Positions 29,525 to 40,858 of a stretch of 64,000 nt of DNA are shown one piece after another. Made by a program: the position numbers and the translations under genes. Each line of letters starts with the position of its first letter. The first letter of the stretch is position 1. This DNA is from Anaerococcus porci (GTDB lineage Bacteria > Bacillota > Clostridia > Tissierellales > Peptoniphilaceae): assembly GCF_009696575.1 (NCBI RefSeq), contig NZ_VULQ01000009.1, positions 31,348 through 95,347 of the forward strand. The letters run 5' to 3'. The notes under the pieces were generated by a model, which had not been told where the DNA came from, made no database searches, and was given only the letters and a program-made list of their open reading frames with translations.

Positions 29525-32500
29525 TTATTGATTTTGTTCAGTTTCAGCCTCTGCTTTTTTTACTTCTTCTATATTCAAAGCTATTTGAGCATCTTCTAAA
29601 TCCTTATTTTCATAGTCTATATCAAAGTCATTGTAAACTTTCATACCTGTACCTGCTGGTATCAACTTTCCTATGATTATATTTTCTTTTAGTCCCTTCA
29701 AGTCATCAACCTTGCCCTTGATTGAAGCATCTGTAAGAACTCTTGTTGTTTCTTGGAAGGATGCTGCTGATAACCATGATTCTGTTGCAAGTGATGCTTT
29801 GGTTATTCCTAGAAGCTCTTGGCTGTATTCAGCTTTTTTCTTGCCTTCTTTTTCCATCTCTTCATTTACAATACGAACATCTCTTATCTCTTGTAATGAA
29901 CCTGGCAAGAAGTCTGTATCTCCTGCTTCTTCTATTTTTACTTTTTTAAGCATTTGCTTAGTTATTACTTCTATATGTCTATCATCAATTTCTACACCTT
30001 GAAGCCTATATACTTTTTGTACTTCTTTAGTGATGTAGTCTTGAACACCGATTTTGCCTAATACTTTTAGTACATCATGTGGATCAAGAGAACCTTCTGT
30101 AAGTTGTTGTCCCTTTTCTACAACGTCTCCTTCTCCAACTAGAAGTCTTGCACCATATGGTATATTGTATTTTTTAGAATAACCATCTTCTGAAAGTATT
30201 TCTACATCTGTTTTCTTTTCGTTTTTAATAAGTGATACTGTACCTGAGTTTTCAGCTATGAATGCAAGTCCCTTTGGTTTTCTTGCTTCAAATAACTCTT
30301 CAACTCTTGGAAGACCTTGAGTAATTCCAACACCTGCTATACCTCCAGAGTGGAATGTTCTCATTGTAAGTTGTGTACCAGGCTCACCAATTGATTGGGC
30401 AGCTATAATTCCTACAGCTTCACCTATATTCACTTTCTTACCTGTTGCTAGATTTCTACCATAGCATTTTTCACATACTCCATGTTTTGACTTACATTCT
30501 AGTACTGAACGTAATTTAACTTCTTTGATACCTTCAGCTACAATTTTTTCTGCTCTTTCTTCATCAATAATTTGATTTTTAGCTACAATTGTTTCGCCTT
30601 CGCTATCTTTTATCTCCTCAAAAGATGTACGTCCTACTATTCTTGTATATAGGTTTTCTATAAGCTCATTACCATCTTTAAACTCATGAGCCACTACATA
30701 TCCATCTGTACCACAGTCTTCTTCTGTAACTATAACATCTTGAGATATGTCTACCATTCTTCTGGTTAAGTAACCTGAGTCTGCAGTTCTTAAGGCTGTA
30801 TCTGTAAGTCCCTTACGTGAACCATGGGTTGAGATAAAGTACTCTTGTACTGAAAGACCTTCCCTAAAGTTAGCCTTTATAGGAATTTCTATAATCTTAC
30901 CATCAGCCCTTGACATAAGACCACGCATACCGCCTAACTGTCTGATTTGGTTTGTAGAACCACGGGCACCAGAGTCAGCAAATATCTTAATGTTGTTATC
31001 AGATTTAAGTTCATCTAGAAGGGCAGCTGTAACGTCATCTGTTGCCTCTCTCCATATGTCTATAACTTTTTCGTATCTTTCATTGTCTGTTATAAAACCA
31101 CGTCTATAAAGTTTTTCATACTTATCAACTTCTTGATCAGCCTTTGATACTATATCCCATTTTTGATGAGGAATTGTAACGTCTGACATTGAAACTGTAA
31201 GTCCTGATAGGGTTGAATACTTATACCCTGTAGACTTAATGTAGTCAAGAACTGATGCAGTCTTTATATTTCCATGCTTTCTAAAGCAACGATCTACTAT
31301 ATCTTTTAACACACCTGATGAGGTAACTTGATCAATTTCAAGAGAATAAGGATCTTCTTTTCTATTTACATAACCTAAATCTTGTGGAATTCCTTCATTA
31401 TAGATAAATCTACCTACTGATGAATTTACAATCTTTCCTGGGTCATTTTTATCTTTTTTTATCCTAACTCCAACTTTTGTTTGTAGGGTTACATTGTGGT
31501 TAAGTAAGGCTTTTTTCATCTCTGAAATGTCTGCAAAGGTCATTCCCTCTCCCTTTGCGCCTTCCTTTATTGTTGTTAGGTAATACGCTCCAAGTACCAT
31601 ATCTTGGGATGGTGTTGTAATCGCCTTACCATCTTTAAGACCTAGGATATTATTTGTAGACATCATTAAAAGTCTTGCTTCTATTTGTGCCTCATTTGAT
31701 AAAGGTAAATGAATAGCCATTTGGTCACCGTCAAAGTCCGCATTAAAAGCAGGACAAGCAAGTGGATGAAGCTTAATTGCCTTACCTTCTACAAGTACTG
31801 GTTCAAATGCTTGGATACCAAGCCTGTGGAGTGTAGGGGCACGATTTAGAAGTACTGGATGATCTTTTATAACTTCTTCTAAGATTTCATAAACTCTTGG
31901 ATCCTTCTTCTCCACCATTTTCTTTGCAGATTTAAGATTGTGAGCCATTTCATTTTCTACAACCTTATTCATAATAAATGGCTTAAATAATTCAAGAGCC
32001 ATCTCTTGAGGTAGGCCACATTGGTTAAATTTAAGATTTGGTCCTACTACTATTACAGATCTACCTGAATAGTCAACCCTTTTACCAAGAAGATTTTGTC
32101 TAAATCTACCACTTTTACCCTTAAGTAAATCAGATAGAGACTTCATATTTCTATTTGAAGCTCCTGTTACAGCACGACCTCTTCTACCATTGTCTATTAG
32201 AGCATCAACTGCTTCTTGAAGCATTCTCTTTTCATTTCTTACAATTATTTCTGGAGCTCCAATATCAAGTAGTCTTTTTAGACGATTATTTCTATTTATA
32301 ACTCTTCTGTAAAGGTCATTTAAGTCACTTGTTGCAAATCTTCCACCTTCAAGTTGGACCATTGGTCTTAGCTCTGGTGGCATGACTGGAAGCACATCAA
32401 GAATCATCCATTCTGGTTTGTTACCACTTGTTAGAAAGGCATCTACCACTTCAAGTCTTCTTGATATTCTTATTTTCTTTTGTCCCTTAGCATCTTCAAG

Positions 32501-33088
32501 TTCTTTCAATAAGGAATCATATTCTTTTTTAAGATCCATCTTAGCTAGAAGTTTCTTAACAGCATCTGCTCCCATTTCAGCTTGAAATTCTGTATCATCT
32601 GGATAATTATCAAGAGCTTCTGAGTATTCAGCTTCTGATAATTCTTGTTTTTCATAATATTCAGTTTCACCAGGATTGATTACTACATATGATGCAAAGT
32701 AAAGAATCTTTTCTAGAACTCTTGGGCTCATATCAAGTAAAAGACCCATTTTTGAAGGTATTCCCTTGAAAAACCAAATATGGCTTACTGGGGCAGCAAG
32801 TTCTATATGTCCCATTCTTTCACGTCTTACCTTAGATTTTGTTACTTCAACGCCACATTTTTCACAAACAACGCCCTTGTATCTTATTCTCTTGTACTTA
32901 CCACAAGAGCATTCATAGTCTTTTGTAGGTCCAAAAATCTTCTCGCAGAACAGGCCATCTTTTTCAGGTTTTAGTGTTCTATAATTGATAGTTTCTGGCT
33001 TTTTAACCTCACCATGAGACCATGATCTAATTTTTTCAGGAGATGCTATTTTCATCCTCATAGCACCAAATTCTTGTAATTCTGACAA
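29525..33088 (-). CDS. rpoC: RNA polymerase beta' subunit (TTG start)
   Basis: 1187 residues, Firmicute-size. The N-terminal zinc finger is CSCGKYKR with VCEKCGVEV; the catalytic magnesium loop is [12 protein letters not shown]; the bridge helix and trigger loop regions are in [19 protein letters not shown]. The second zinc site (EEDCGTDGY ... [11 protein letters not shown]) is complete. The frame begins at TTG 33086-33088, with AAGGGGGG upstream; no ATG fits better before the conserved start. It follows rpoB by 10 bases. No large lineage insertion is obvious. Confidence 0.97.
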   Translation of the reverse strand: MSELQEFGAMRMKIASPEKIRSWSHGEVKKPETINYRTLKPEKDGLFCEKIFGPTKDYECSCGKYKRIRYKGVVCEKCGVEVTKSKVRRERMGHIELAAPVSHIWFFKGIPSKMGLLLDMSPRVLEKILYFASYVVINPGETEYYEKQELSEAEYSEALDNYPDDTEFQAEMGADAVKKLLAKMDLKKEYDSLLKELEDAKGQKKIRISRRLEVVDAFLTSGNKPEWMILDVLPVMPPELRPMVQLEGGRFATSDLNDLYRRVINRNNRLKRLLDIGAPEIIVRNEKRMLQEAVDALIDNGRRGRAVTGASNRNMKSLSDLLKGKSGRFRQNLLGKRVDYSGRSVIVVGPNLKFNQCGLPQEMALELFKPFIMNKVVENEMAHNLKSAKKMVEKKDPRVYEILEEVIKDHPVLLNRAPTLHRLGIQAFEPVLVEGKAIKLHPLACPAFNADFDGDQMAIHLPLSNEAQIEARLLMMSTNNILGLKDGKAITTPSQDMVLGAYYLTTIKEGAKGEGMTFADISEMKKALLNHNVTLQTKVGVRIKKDKNDPGKIVNSSVGRFIYNEGIPQDLGYVNRKEDPYSLEIDQVTSSGVLKDIVDRCFRKHGNIKTASVLDYIKSTGYKYSTLSGLTVSMSDVTIPHQKWDIVSKADQEVDKYEKLYRRGFITDNERYEKVIDIWREATDDVTAALLDELKSDNNIKIFADSGARGSTNQIRQLGGMRGLMSRADGKIIEIPIKANFREGLSVQEYFISTHGSRKGLTDTALRTADSGYLTRRMVDISQDVIVTEEDCGTDGYVVAHEFKDGNELIENLYTRIVGRTSFEEIKDSEGETIVAKNQIIDEERAEKIVAEGIKEVKLRSVLECKSKHGVCEKCYGRNLATGKKVNIGEAVGIIAAQSIGEPGTQLTMRTFHSGGIAGVGITQGLPRVEELFEARKPKGLAFIAENSGTVSLIKNEKKTDVEILSEDGYSKKYNIPYGARLLVGEGDVVEKGQQLTEGSLDPHDVLKVLGKIGVQDYITKEVQKVYRLQGVEIDDRHIEVITKQMLKKVKIEEAGDTDFLPGSLQEIRDVRIVNEEMEKEGKKKAEYSQELLGITKASLATESWLSAASFQETTRVLTDASIKGKVDDLKGLKENIIIGKLIPAGTGMKVYNDFDIDYENKDLEDAQIALNIEEVKKAEAETEQNQ

Positions 33089-33098
33089 AAAACCCCCC

Positions 33099-36000
33099 TT
33101 ACTCTGTTAAACCTTGACTTGTAGAATCTTTGGCATCTTTAGTCTCAGTTTCTGAAACTTCCTCATCATTTTCAGATTTTGCCTTTGAAGCAAGTCCTGC
33201 AAGTTTTTTAGATTGATTTCTAATCTTTGCAGCATCAATCTTTTCCACTTGTGAGAACTTATCTTGCTCATCTATATTTTCTTTAATTTCTATTACTTCT
33301 CCATTTTCATCTAAAAGCTCAACATCCAAAGCTAGAGATTGGAGTTCTTTTACAAGCACCTTAAATGATTCAGGTGTACCTGGTTCTGGAACATTTTCTC
33401 CTTTGACAATTGCTTCATATGTCTTAACTCTTCCTGTAACATCATCTGATTTTACTGTAAGAATTTCTTGGAGGGTATGACTTGCTCCGTATGCCTCTAA
33501 AGCCCATACTTCCATCTCTCCAAATCTTTGTCCACCAAATTGTGCCTTACCACCTAGAGGTTGTTGGGTTACTAGTGAATATGGTCCTATACTTCTTGCG
33601 TGGATTTTTTCTTCTACCATGTGGTGAAGTTTAAGCATATACATAACTCCAACTGTTACTGGATTTTCAAATTCTTCACCTGTTCTTCCATCACGAAGTC
33701 TAATTTTCCCTGTTTTGTTTACATATGGAGCAATCTTTTGTGCTTCTTCTAATACTTCCTCTATTTCTGTATCCATAGCTCCATCGAATACAGGAGTTGC
33801 TATCTTCCATCCCATAGTTCTTGCAGCAAGACCCATATGAACTTCCAAAACTTGTCCTATATTCATACGTGATGGGATACCTAGTGGATTTAAGCAGATT
33901 TGGATAGGCGTACCATCTGGTAAGAAAGGCATATCTTCTCTTGGCATAATCCTTGAAACAACACCCTTGTTACCGTGTCTACCACACATCTTATCACCAA
34001 CCATAATCTTTCTTTTGGTTGCTACATAAACTCTTATTACCTTATTTACTCCTGGTGAAAGTTCATCTCCATCTTTTTTGTTGTATTCTTTTACATCAAC
34101 TACAATACCATTTTCTCCATGAGGGACTATTAGTGAAGTATCACGAACTTCACGAGCTTTCTCTCCAAAGATTGCTCTTAAAAGTCTTTCTTCAGGTGAA
34201 AGTTCTGTCTCTCCTTTTGGAGATACCTTACCTACAAGTATATCTCCACTTTTAACTTCGGCACCTATCCTAATAACCCCATTTTCATCAAGGTTTTTCT
34301 TCATGTCATCACCAACATTTGGAATGTCTTTTGTGATCTCTTCAGCGCCAAGTTTTGTCTCACGGGCTTCACATTCATGCTCTTCTATGTGAACTGATGT
34401 TAGGACATCATCCATTACTAGCTCTTCATTTAAAAGCATAGCATCCTCGTAGTTATATCCTTCCCATGTTGTAAAAGCTATAAGAATATTCTTACCTAAG
34501 GCAAGCTCACCATTTTCTGTAGATGGTCCATCAGCAAGGATTTCATTTTCTTCTACATGTTCTCCAAGTTTAACTATTGGCCTTTGGTTAATAGTTGTAC
34601 CTTGGTTAGCACGTCTAAATTTAAGAAGTCTATAATAATCTATTTCTCCATCAGAGTCTCTTTTAACCCTGATTTTTTCATCTCCAACATATACTACTTC
34701 ACCAGCATTTTTACTTACTACACAAACGCCTGAGTCTTTTGCAGCCCTATGTTCTATACCTGTTGCAACTATTGGTGCTTGTGTCTTTATTAAAGGAACT
34801 GCTTGTCTTTGCATGTTAGCACCCATTAGAGCACGAGTAGAGTCATCATTTTCCAAAAATGGTATTAAACTTGCTCCTACTGATACAATCTGTTGTGGAG
34901 AAACATCCATATATTCTATTGTTTCTCTTGGATAAATATCATTCTCACCATTTATACCACGACCTGATACACGATCGTTAATGAATCTTCCCTCATCATC
35001 TAGTGGCTCATTAGCTTGAGCTATGATGTAATTATCTTCAACATCAGCTGTTAGGTAATCTATTTGATCTGTTACATAACCATCTTTTCCGACTTTTCTA
35101 TAAGGAGTTTCTATAAAACCATATTTGTTAATTCTTGCATAAGTTGTAAGGGAAGTTATAAGTCCTATATTTGGTCCTTCTGGAGTTTCTATTGGACATA
35201 TTCTTCCATAGTGGGAATCATGTACATCTCTTACTTCAACTCCTGCCCTATCTCTTGAAAGTCCACCTGGTCCTAAAGCTGAAAGTCTTCTTTTATGTGT
35301 AAGCTCACTCATTGGATTTGTTTGATCCATAAATTGTGAAAGCTGACTTGAACCAAAGAATTCCTTTATAACTGCTGTTACAGGTTTAATATTTATAAGT
35401 CCTTGTGGTGTTGCAAGATCTGGATCTTGAGTTGTCATTCTTTCTCTAACAACTCTTTCCATACGTGCAAGACCTATTCTAAATTGATTTTGTAAAAGCT
35501 CACCTACTCCTCTTACTCTTCTATTGCCTAGATGGTCTATATCATCAACATTACCAATACCTTCAAATAGGTTAAATTGATAATTTACAGCAGCAAGAAT
35601 ATCACTTTTAACTATATTTTTAGGACATAATTCTTTCTTTCTCTTTTCAATTTCATTTAAGATGTCTTTTTTATCTTCGTTATTATCTAAAATTTCTCTC
35701 ATTACTGGATAATAAACTTTTTCTGATAATTCTACATTAGATAGGTCAACATCTTTTAATTCTTCAAATGAATCAAGATAAACAAAATGGTTTCCACAAA
35801 TCCTTAGCTCTTTATCTTCACCATTTTCTTGTTTGACAATGATATCAACAACATTTATACCACTTGCCTCAATATCTAAAGCAGTTTGTCTATTAATTCT
35901 TTCTCCTGCCTTAACAAAAAGTTCACCTGTTTCATCATCTATAACGTCACTTGCAGCTACTTGGTCTATTAGCCTTTCATTTAGTGCAAGCTTCTTGTTG

Positions 36001-36824
36001 TATTTGTACCTACCTACTTTAGCAAGATCATATCTTCTATCATCAAATAAAAGATTATTTATTAAATTTTGAGCAGACTCAAGACTAGCAGGATCCCCTG
36101 GCTTTAATTTTTTATAAATTTCAATTAAGGCTTCCTCACTTGACTCTGAATTTTCTTTTTCGAGCGTATTTCTTAAGTGTTCTGTATCTCCCAAGGCTTC
36201 TATTATTTCTTCATCTGTATCAAATAATAGCGCACGAACAAGAGTTGTTGCTGGGAGTTTTCTTGTACGATCTAATCTAACATTTACAGTGTGGGATGCG
36301 TCTGTATCAAACTCAATCCATGCTCCCCTATTAGGAATAACTGTTGAAGAGTACATATTGTTTCCTGATTTATCAAGCTCTGATGCATAATATACTCCAG
36401 GAGACCTAACAAGCTGACTTACTATAACTCTTTCTGCACCATTTATTACAAAAGTAGCTGAGTCTGTCATCATAGGGAAATCCCCCATAAATACTTCTTG
36501 TTCCTTAACTTCTTCGGTTTCCTTATTGATAAGCCTAGCTCTTACCTTAAGGTCTCTAGAATAAGTTGTATCCTTATATTTTGACTCTTCAACTGTATAC
36601 TTTGTCTCATCGTCAAAATCATATCCAACAAATTCAAGTATTAAATTGCCATTATAATCTTCGATTGGGGAAATATCTTCTAAAATTTCTCCTAAGCCCT
36701 CTTCAATAAACCACTTATAAGAGTCCTTTTGGACCTTTAATAAGTTTGGCAAATCAAGAACTTGAGGAAATTTAGAAAAGCTAACACGTTCAGTTTTACC
36801 AAATAACTCTTTATGATATTGCAC
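33099..36824 (-). CDS. rpoB: RNA polymerase beta subunit (GTG start)
   Basis: 1241 residues. The rifampicin region reads [19 protein letters not shown] then [12 protein letters not shown]: the Asp, His and Ser positions known from resistance mutants are wild-type. [11 protein letters not shown] and [10 protein letters not shown] are conserved catalytic-core blocks. The start is GTG at 36822-36824, with AAGGAG nine bases upstream. The C-terminus carries an acidic tail of about 60 residues beyond the usual core. The ribosomal genes rplJ-rplL that often precede rpoB are absent here, and two promoters of its own lie upstream. Confidence 0.97.
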   Translation of the reverse strand: MQYHKELFGKTERVSFSKFPQVLDLPNLLKVQKDSYKWFIEEGLGEILEDISPIEDYNGNLILEFVGYDFDDETKYTVEESKYKDTTYSRDLKVRARLINKETEEVKEQEVFMGDFPMMTDSATFVINGAERVIVSQLVRSPGVYYASELDKSGNNMYSSTVIPNRGAWIEFDTDASHTVNVRLDRTRKLPATTLVRALLFDTDEEIIEALGDTEHLRNTLEKENSESSEEALIEIYKKLKPGDPASLESAQNLINNLLFDDRRYDLAKVGRYKYNKKLALNERLIDQVAASDVIDDETGELFVKAGERINRQTALDIEASGINVVDIIVKQENGEDKELRICGNHFVYLDSFEELKDVDLSNVELSEKVYYPVMREILDNNEDKKDILNEIEKRKKELCPKNIVKSDILAAVNYQFNLFEGIGNVDDIDHLGNRRVRGVGELLQNQFRIGLARMERVVRERMTTQDPDLATPQGLINIKPVTAVIKEFFGSSQLSQFMDQTNPMSELTHKRRLSALGPGGLSRDRAGVEVRDVHDSHYGRICPIETPEGPNIGLITSLTTYARINKYGFIETPYRKVGKDGYVTDQIDYLTADVEDNYIIAQANEPLDDEGRFINDRVSGRGINGENDIYPRETIEYMDVSPQQIVSVGASLIPFLENDDSTRALMGANMQRQAVPLIKTQAPIVATGIEHRAAKDSGVCVVSKNAGEVVYVGDEKIRVKRDSDGEIDYYRLLKFRRANQGTTINQRPIVKLGEHVEENEILADGPSTENGELALGKNILIAFTTWEGYNYEDAMLLNEELVMDDVLTSVHIEEHECEARETKLGAEEITKDIPNVGDDMKKNLDENGVIRIGAEVKSGDILVGKVSPKGETELSPEERLLRAIFGEKAREVRDTSLIVPHGENGIVVDVKEYNKKDGDELSPGVNKVIRVYVATKRKIMVGDKMCGRHGNKGVVSRIMPREDMPFLPDGTPIQICLNPLGIPSRMNIGQVLEVHMGLAARTMGWKIATPVFDGAMDTEIEEVLEEAQKIAPYVNKTGKIRLRDGRTGEEFENPVTVGVMYMLKLHHMVEEKIHARSIGPYSLVTQQPLGGKAQFGGQRFGEMEVWALEAYGASHTLQEILTVKSDDVTGRVKTYEAIVKGENVPEPGTPESFKVLVKELQSLALDVELLDENGEVIEIKENIDEQDKFSQVEKIDAAKIRNQSKKLAGLASKAKSENDEEVSETETKDAKDSTSQGLTE

Positions 36825-36872
36825 TATAAATTACTCCTTCATAATACTCTTAAGCCGACTGCTTAACTAGAC

Positions 36873-36959
36873 TTTTTTATGTAAATTTAAAGCTTTGCAA
36901 AAAGAAAAAAGCCCTCCTTACATAAATAAAAAAATCTCGCTAAATTAGAATTCTAGCAA
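36873..36959 (-). promoter_or_regulatory. structured leader upstream of rpoB
   Basis: On the minus strand, TTGCTA (36954-36959) pairs with TAGCGA (36937-36942) and is followed by a T-rich tract. Further on, TTTATGTAA (36918-36926) can pair with a complementary TTACATAAA (36876-36884), enclosing a GC-containing inner hairpin (GCTTT/AAAGC). It may be an attenuator or an mRNA-stabilising structure. Confidence 0.4.
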
Positions 36960-36965
36960 TTGCTT

Positions 36966-36995
36966 ATTATATCACTCCATGCTAGCACATGTCAA
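36966..36995 (-). promoter_or_regulatory. rpoB promoter, proximal
   Basis: Minus strand: TTGACA (36990-36995), 18-base spacer, TATAAT (36966-36971). Both boxes are perfect consensus. Confidence 0.7.
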
Positions 36996-37048
36996 ATAAT
37001 CCAGGAGATTTTCTTAAACTTATAAAACCTTTTTTAATAATTTTTTAT

Positions 37049-37076
37049 ATTATATTGTATTTTAGAGCGTTGTCAA
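37049..37076 (-). promoter_or_regulatory. rpoB promoter, distal
   Basis: Minus strand: TTGACA (37071-37076), 16-base spacer, TATAAT (37049-37054). Perfect boxes, starting just past the nitroreductase stop. Confidence 0.7.
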
Positions 37077-37089
37077 ACAAATTTCTAAA

Positions 37090-37602
37090 CTAATCTATAT
37101 AATTTACGTCTATATGATGTTTCTTTCCCTTTATTTCTTCATTAGTTTTTCCGAGAATAAGACCATGGACAGGATAAAAATCCTCTTTTACTCCTAATTT
37201 TTCAATAAATCTTGCCTTCTTATCAAATTTTTCAAACATTCCTCTTATATAGCATGAGCCTATATCAAGATCAGTTGCCTTAAGACTCATATTCTCTATT
37301 ATACATGCTGTATCTTCAAGCCTAGTTTCATGACCTTTTTTGGCTGATACAATTATAAGATATGGTGCAGAATAAATAGGATTTGCCTTATAATTATTAG
37401 CTACTTCCCTAGCTTCTTCTAAAATCTCACCTATGTATTCTTTATTTGTAATTACTGTAATAGCCATATTTGCATAAAGTCCCTTACCAACTGGTGCCTT
37501 AGTTCCCGCATTTACAATGGCCTCTAAATCTTTTCTGTCAATTATTTCATCAGTAAATAGTCTAGTTGAACATCTCTTATCTATTACTTTATCAAAATCC
37601 AT
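37090..37602 (-). CDS. nitroreductase-family flavoprotein
   Basis: A 170-residue protein of the small FMN-dependent nitroreductase family, related to short nitro/NADH-reductases of clostridia. The N-terminal RCSTRLFTDE motif is the FMN-binding RRS-R-F block with Arg-Cys, followed by LEAIVNAGTKAP. YSAPYLIIVSA and the C-terminal PVHGLILGK are also family-like. It reduces nitro or quinone compounds with NAD(P)H; the natural substrate is unknown. It is divergent from the next gene and precedes the rpoB promoters. The start has a clear purine-rich ribosome site (AAGGAG). Confidence 0.85.
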   Translation of the reverse strand: MDFDKVIDKRCSTRLFTDEIIDRKDLEAIVNAGTKAPVGKGLYANMAITVITNKEYIGEILEEAREVANNYKANPIYSAPYLIIVSAKKGHETRLEDTACIIENMSLKATDLDIGSCYIRGMFEKFDKKARFIEKLGVKEDFYPVHGLILGKTNEEIKGKKHHIDVNYID

Positions 37603-37683
37603 AAAAACTCCTTTCTTTATATTATATAATTATACGATAAAATAACTCAAATAAAAATAAAGATTAAGTACATGCTTTTTGTG

Positions 37684-37689
37684 GTATAA
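37684..37689 (+). promoter_or_regulatory. extended -10 promoter for the small membrane protein
   Basis: TATAAT at 37684-37689 with TGG directly before it (extended -10). No good -35 is seen. The transcript would start just before the ribosome site. Confidence 0.5.
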
Positions 37690-37710
37690 TTAATGCAAAA
37701 GGAGGTAAGG

Positions 37711-38286
37711 ATGAAAAAACTAAGTAATATTTTATTGAGGATATCTGGATTTTACTATTTATTGATTAGTATAGGTCTAATACTTTCTACTCTTTTTTCA
37801 TTATTTGTTGATAGAAAGTACATATTTTCCATATTTGATTTATTAGGATTTTCAAATATTTCTCTAAGCCTTATAAAACCCATCTTTTTTATATTGCTAT
37901 TTTGCTTATTTATCCTAATAAGTCTTTTAACAAATAGGATATTTTCTTCAATAAAAGATAAGAAACATTTCCCATCTAATATGTTTGCTGGATTCTTCCT
38001 CTTATTTACCAGTGTTATTGGACATGTATTTTTTAGAGATAGGATATTCATAATCTCTTATATTTTCAATATCTTCCTTATTATAGGATCTATGCTTGGA
38101 CTTCATGAAAAAAGTATTGAATATTATGAAAATGAAGGTGATTTATACAATTCTAAGATTGACAATGAAGATAAAGAAAATATAGATAATAAAGAAGTAG
38201 AAATTATTAATAATAACACAATTAAAAAAGATTCAGAAGAAAAAAATGAAGAAGTAACAACATCAAAAAACACAAGAAATATTTAA
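37711..38286 (+). CDS. hypothetical membrane protein with charged C-terminal tail
   Basis: 191 residues from the ATG at 37711, which has AGGAGG nine bases upstream; an ATG six codons before would put that site inside the gene. Four hydrophobic segments occupy residues ~6-36, 53-75, 92-111 and 113-135. After that comes a hydrophilic tail rich in Glu, Asn and Lys (EIINNNTIKKDSEEKNEE). No family recognised. The gene stands alone between divergent nitroreductase and the palindromic repeat. Confidence 0.65.
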   Translation: MKKLSNILLRISGFYYLLISIGLILSTLFSLFVDRKYIFSIFDLLGFSNISLSLIKPIFFILLFCLFILISLLTNRIFSSIKDKKHFPSNMFAGFFLLFTSVIGHVFFRDRIFIISYIFNIFLIIGSMLGLHEKSIEYYENEGDLYNSKIDNEDKENIDNKEVEIINNNTIKKDSEEKNEEVTTSKNTRNI

Positions 38287-38392
38287 AGATGAAAGCGAAA
38301 TATTTTAGTATATAAAATTAAAAAAGCACTTAAGTTTTTAATATATAGTTGTTAACTAAAAGATGTCAAATTAACAAAAAAGGAAGCAAGAG

Positions 38393-38550
38393 GGGGCTGT
38401 TGCAGAATGAATTAATCGTTATTCCATCATTACAAGCTCCTCCACGACAATTTGGCCTTCATGAGCTGGTAGGCTATTCTCAAATTGTCTATGAGTAATT
38501 TGTAATGATGGAATGATAGAAATTCATGGTTTTGCAACAGTCCCTTTTTT
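38393..38550. repeat. palindromic intergenic repeat, copy A
   Basis: A long imperfect palindrome. The outer arms GGGGCTGTTGCA (38393-38404) and TGCAACAGTCCC (38533-38544) pair and are followed by T6. Further in, CCATCATTACAA pairs with TTGTAATGATGG. The core GACAATTTG pairs with CAAATTGTC and encloses CCTTCATGAGCTGG. The reverse complement of 43063-43150 aligns with the inner ~90 bases. It fills the 297-base gap between the membrane protein and fbp. Confidence 0.85.
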
Positions 38551-38583
38551 GAATAGTAAAAAATATTAAGGAAAGGTATTCAT

Positions 38584-40500
38584 ATGAATGAAAAGTATTT
38601 AAATCTACTTAAAGAAAGTTACCCAACAAAAACCCACTTAGTCGATGAAATTATAGGTCTTAAGGCAAAACTTTACCTACCAAAGGGAACTGAGTATTTT
38701 TTCTCGGATCTTCATGGCGAGGCCAAGGCCTTTATTCACCTTCTAAGATCTGCTGCTGGAAATATAAGAGATAAGACTAGCCAATACTTTGGAGATACCC
38801 TAGTAAAAAAGGACCAAGATGATCTTGCAAACCTTATCTATAATCCAGAAAGAGAACTTGTTAGACTTAAAGAAGAAAATTTGATAGATGATGATTGGTA
38901 CACAATTAATATTCATAGGTTAGTTAATCTTTTTAGGTTTGTATCAACAAAGTATCCAAAAGATACAGTTAAAAATAAGTTTCCTACAAATTATAAGGAA
39001 ATTATAGATGAACTTTTATATACTAATGATTCTGAATTTAATAAGAAATTATACTATGAAAAAATAATTGAAAATATAATAAAATATAAGGCTGCTGATG
39101 ATTTTATAATAGTATTATCATCACTAATCCAAAGAGTTTCTGTAGATAGCCTTCATATAGTTGGAGATATTTACGACAGGGGGCCTGAACCTAATATTAT
39201 TATGGATGAACTTTTAACTTTTCCTAATGTAGACATACAATGGGGAAACCATGATATAGCTTGGATGGGAGCATGTTCTGGAAACAAGGCCTTGGTAGCA
39301 GCATGTCTTTGCAATGCAATCTCATATAATAACTTTGATTTTGTTGAAGAAGGTTATGGAATAAATCTCAGACCACTTTATGAGTTTTCTATGAAAACTT
39401 ATAGAGATGACCCATGTGAGAGATTTATGCCAAGAATATTTGAAGAAAATATCTATGATAAAGTAAATAAGGATGTAGCAGCCAAGATGTATAAGGCTAT
39501 GAGTGTCATAAGATTTAAGCTTGATGGTAAACTTTTAGAAAGAAATCCTGAATTTCATATGGATGATAGAAATTTCTTAAAACACATTGATTTCACTAAA
39601 ATGACCTACAAGGGTGTAGAACTTTTAGATAAAAACTTTCCTACTATAGATAAAAAAGATCCTCTCAAGCTCAGCTTAGAAGAAAAATTCATAATAGACA
39701 TATTGCAAAAAGAGTTCTCCAAAAATATCCTCCTAAATGAACACATTAAGTTTATGTATAACAATGGTTCTATGTATAAAATATCTAACGGCTCTCTTCT
39801 TTTCCATGGTTGCATACCTTTAAATCCTGACGGTTCTTTCCAAGAAATAAAAATCAAAGGAAAAGCCTATAAGGGAAAAGAGTTGATGGATTTATTTGAT
39901 AAGCTTGCAAGAGATGCCTATTTCTTACCAGAATCTGAAGAAAAACAATATGCAAAAGACATAGTTTGGTATCTAGTATGTGGCAAAAAATCCCCTTTAT
40001 TTGGTAAAAGTCAATATTCTTACTTTGAAAATCTTTTAGTTGATGATAAAGAACTTAAAAAAGAAGAGATGAATCCATATTATGATTTAAATAAAAAAGA
40101 AGATATTTGTAATATGATTCTTGATGAATTTAATTTAAAAGACCAAAGAAGAAGAATTATAAATGGTCACGTTCCAGTAAAAGTAAAGGAAGGCAAAAAA
40201 CCTGTAAGAGCAAATGGTAAGCTTTATGTAATAGATGGTGGCATATCAAAGCCTTACCAAAAAAAGACAGGCATAGCTGGCTATACTCTAATGTATAACT
40301 CTCACCACATAGCACTTGCAGAACATGTATCTTATAAAAATATAAGGGATAATATGGGCTCCTATACCCCAAAAATTTATGAAACTGAAAAATTAATTCC
40401 TAGAATGCTTATAAAAGATACAGATGAAGGTGAAAAAATCAGAGAAAGAATTCTAGTTCTTGAAGAACTTCTAGAAATATTTGATAGAACAAAAATTTAG
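38584..40500 (+). CDS. fbp: fructose-1,6-bisphosphatase, class III
   Basis: 638 residues, the size of Firmicute class III enzymes. It belongs to the metallophosphatase fold: FFSDLHGEAKAF (D42, H44), HIVGDIYDRGPEP and IQWGNHDIAWMGA hold metal ligands; a later NGHVPVKVKEGKKPV is also conserved. It hydrolyses fructose 1,6-bisphosphate in gluconeogenesis; manganese and phosphoenolpyruvate activation are family traits. Expressed alone, with AAGGAAAGG before the ATG and a hairpin terminator 25 bases downstream. Confidence 0.95.
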   Translation: MNEKYLNLLKESYPTKTHLVDEIIGLKAKLYLPKGTEYFFSDLHGEAKAFIHLLRSAAGNIRDKTSQYFGDTLVKKDQDDLANLIYNPERELVRLKEENLIDDDWYTINIHRLVNLFRFVSTKYPKDTVKNKFPTNYKEIIDELLYTNDSEFNKKLYYEKIIENIIKYKAADDFIIVLSSLIQRVSVDSLHIVGDIYDRGPEPNIIMDELLTFPNVDIQWGNHDIAWMGACSGNKALVAACLCNAISYNNFDFVEEGYGINLRPLYEFSMKTYRDDPCERFMPRIFEENIYDKVNKDVAAKMYKAMSVIRFKLDGKLLERNPEFHMDDRNFLKHIDFTKMTYKGVELLDKNFPTIDKKDPLKLSLEEKFIIDILQKEFSKNILLNEHIKFMYNNGSMYKISNGSLLFHGCIPLNPDGSFQEIKIKGKAYKGKELMDLFDKLARDAYFLPESEEKQYAKDIVWYLVCGKKSPLFGKSQYSYFENLLVDDKELKKEEMNPYYDLNKKEDICNMILDEFNLKDQRRRIINGHVPVKVKEGKKPVRANGKLYVIDGGISKPYQKKTGIAGYTLMYNSHHIALAEHVSYKNIRDNMGSYTPKIYETEKLIPRMLIKDTDEGEKIRERILVLEELLEIFDRTKI

Positions 40501-40525
40501 GCAAATAAATTATTATAAATATCTC

Positions 40526-40566
40526 AAATCTCCTTTTTAGAATAAAACTAAAAGGGAGATTTTTAT
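40526..40566 (+). terminator. terminator of fbp
   Basis: AAATCTCCTTTTTAG (40526-40540) pairs with CTAAAAGGGAGATTT (40548-40562), then T-rich. The rest of this 358-base gap holds the terminator at 40751-40790 and no gene that I can see. Confidence 0.8.
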
Positions 40567-40750
40567 AAATATACCTATCTTATTAAGCTTAAGTAACAAA
40601 CACCCTTATGATGTTTTCCAATAATATTGATAGTAAAATTTTCATTAAATCTTATTATAATAAAGTTAAGTTTTTTGAAATAGGATTATTATGAGGCTAG
40701 TTTCTAAACAAACTCAAGCTTTTTATCATAGATTTAAAAAATAAATTAAT

Positions 40751-40790
40751 AAAAAACTGTTGTTAGAAAAATTCTTTCAACAGTTTTTTT
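40751..40790. terminator. bidirectional terminator
   Basis: AAAAAACTGTTG (40751-40762) pairs with CAACAGTTTTTT (40778-40789). It serves the surface-protein gene on the minus strand and has T-runs for either direction. Confidence 0.75.
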
Positions 40791-40858
40791 ATAAAAGATT
40801 ATTATATTGCTAGAATTAAATTAAGACTTATGCTTAAATAATTAAAGAAAAATTCAAA

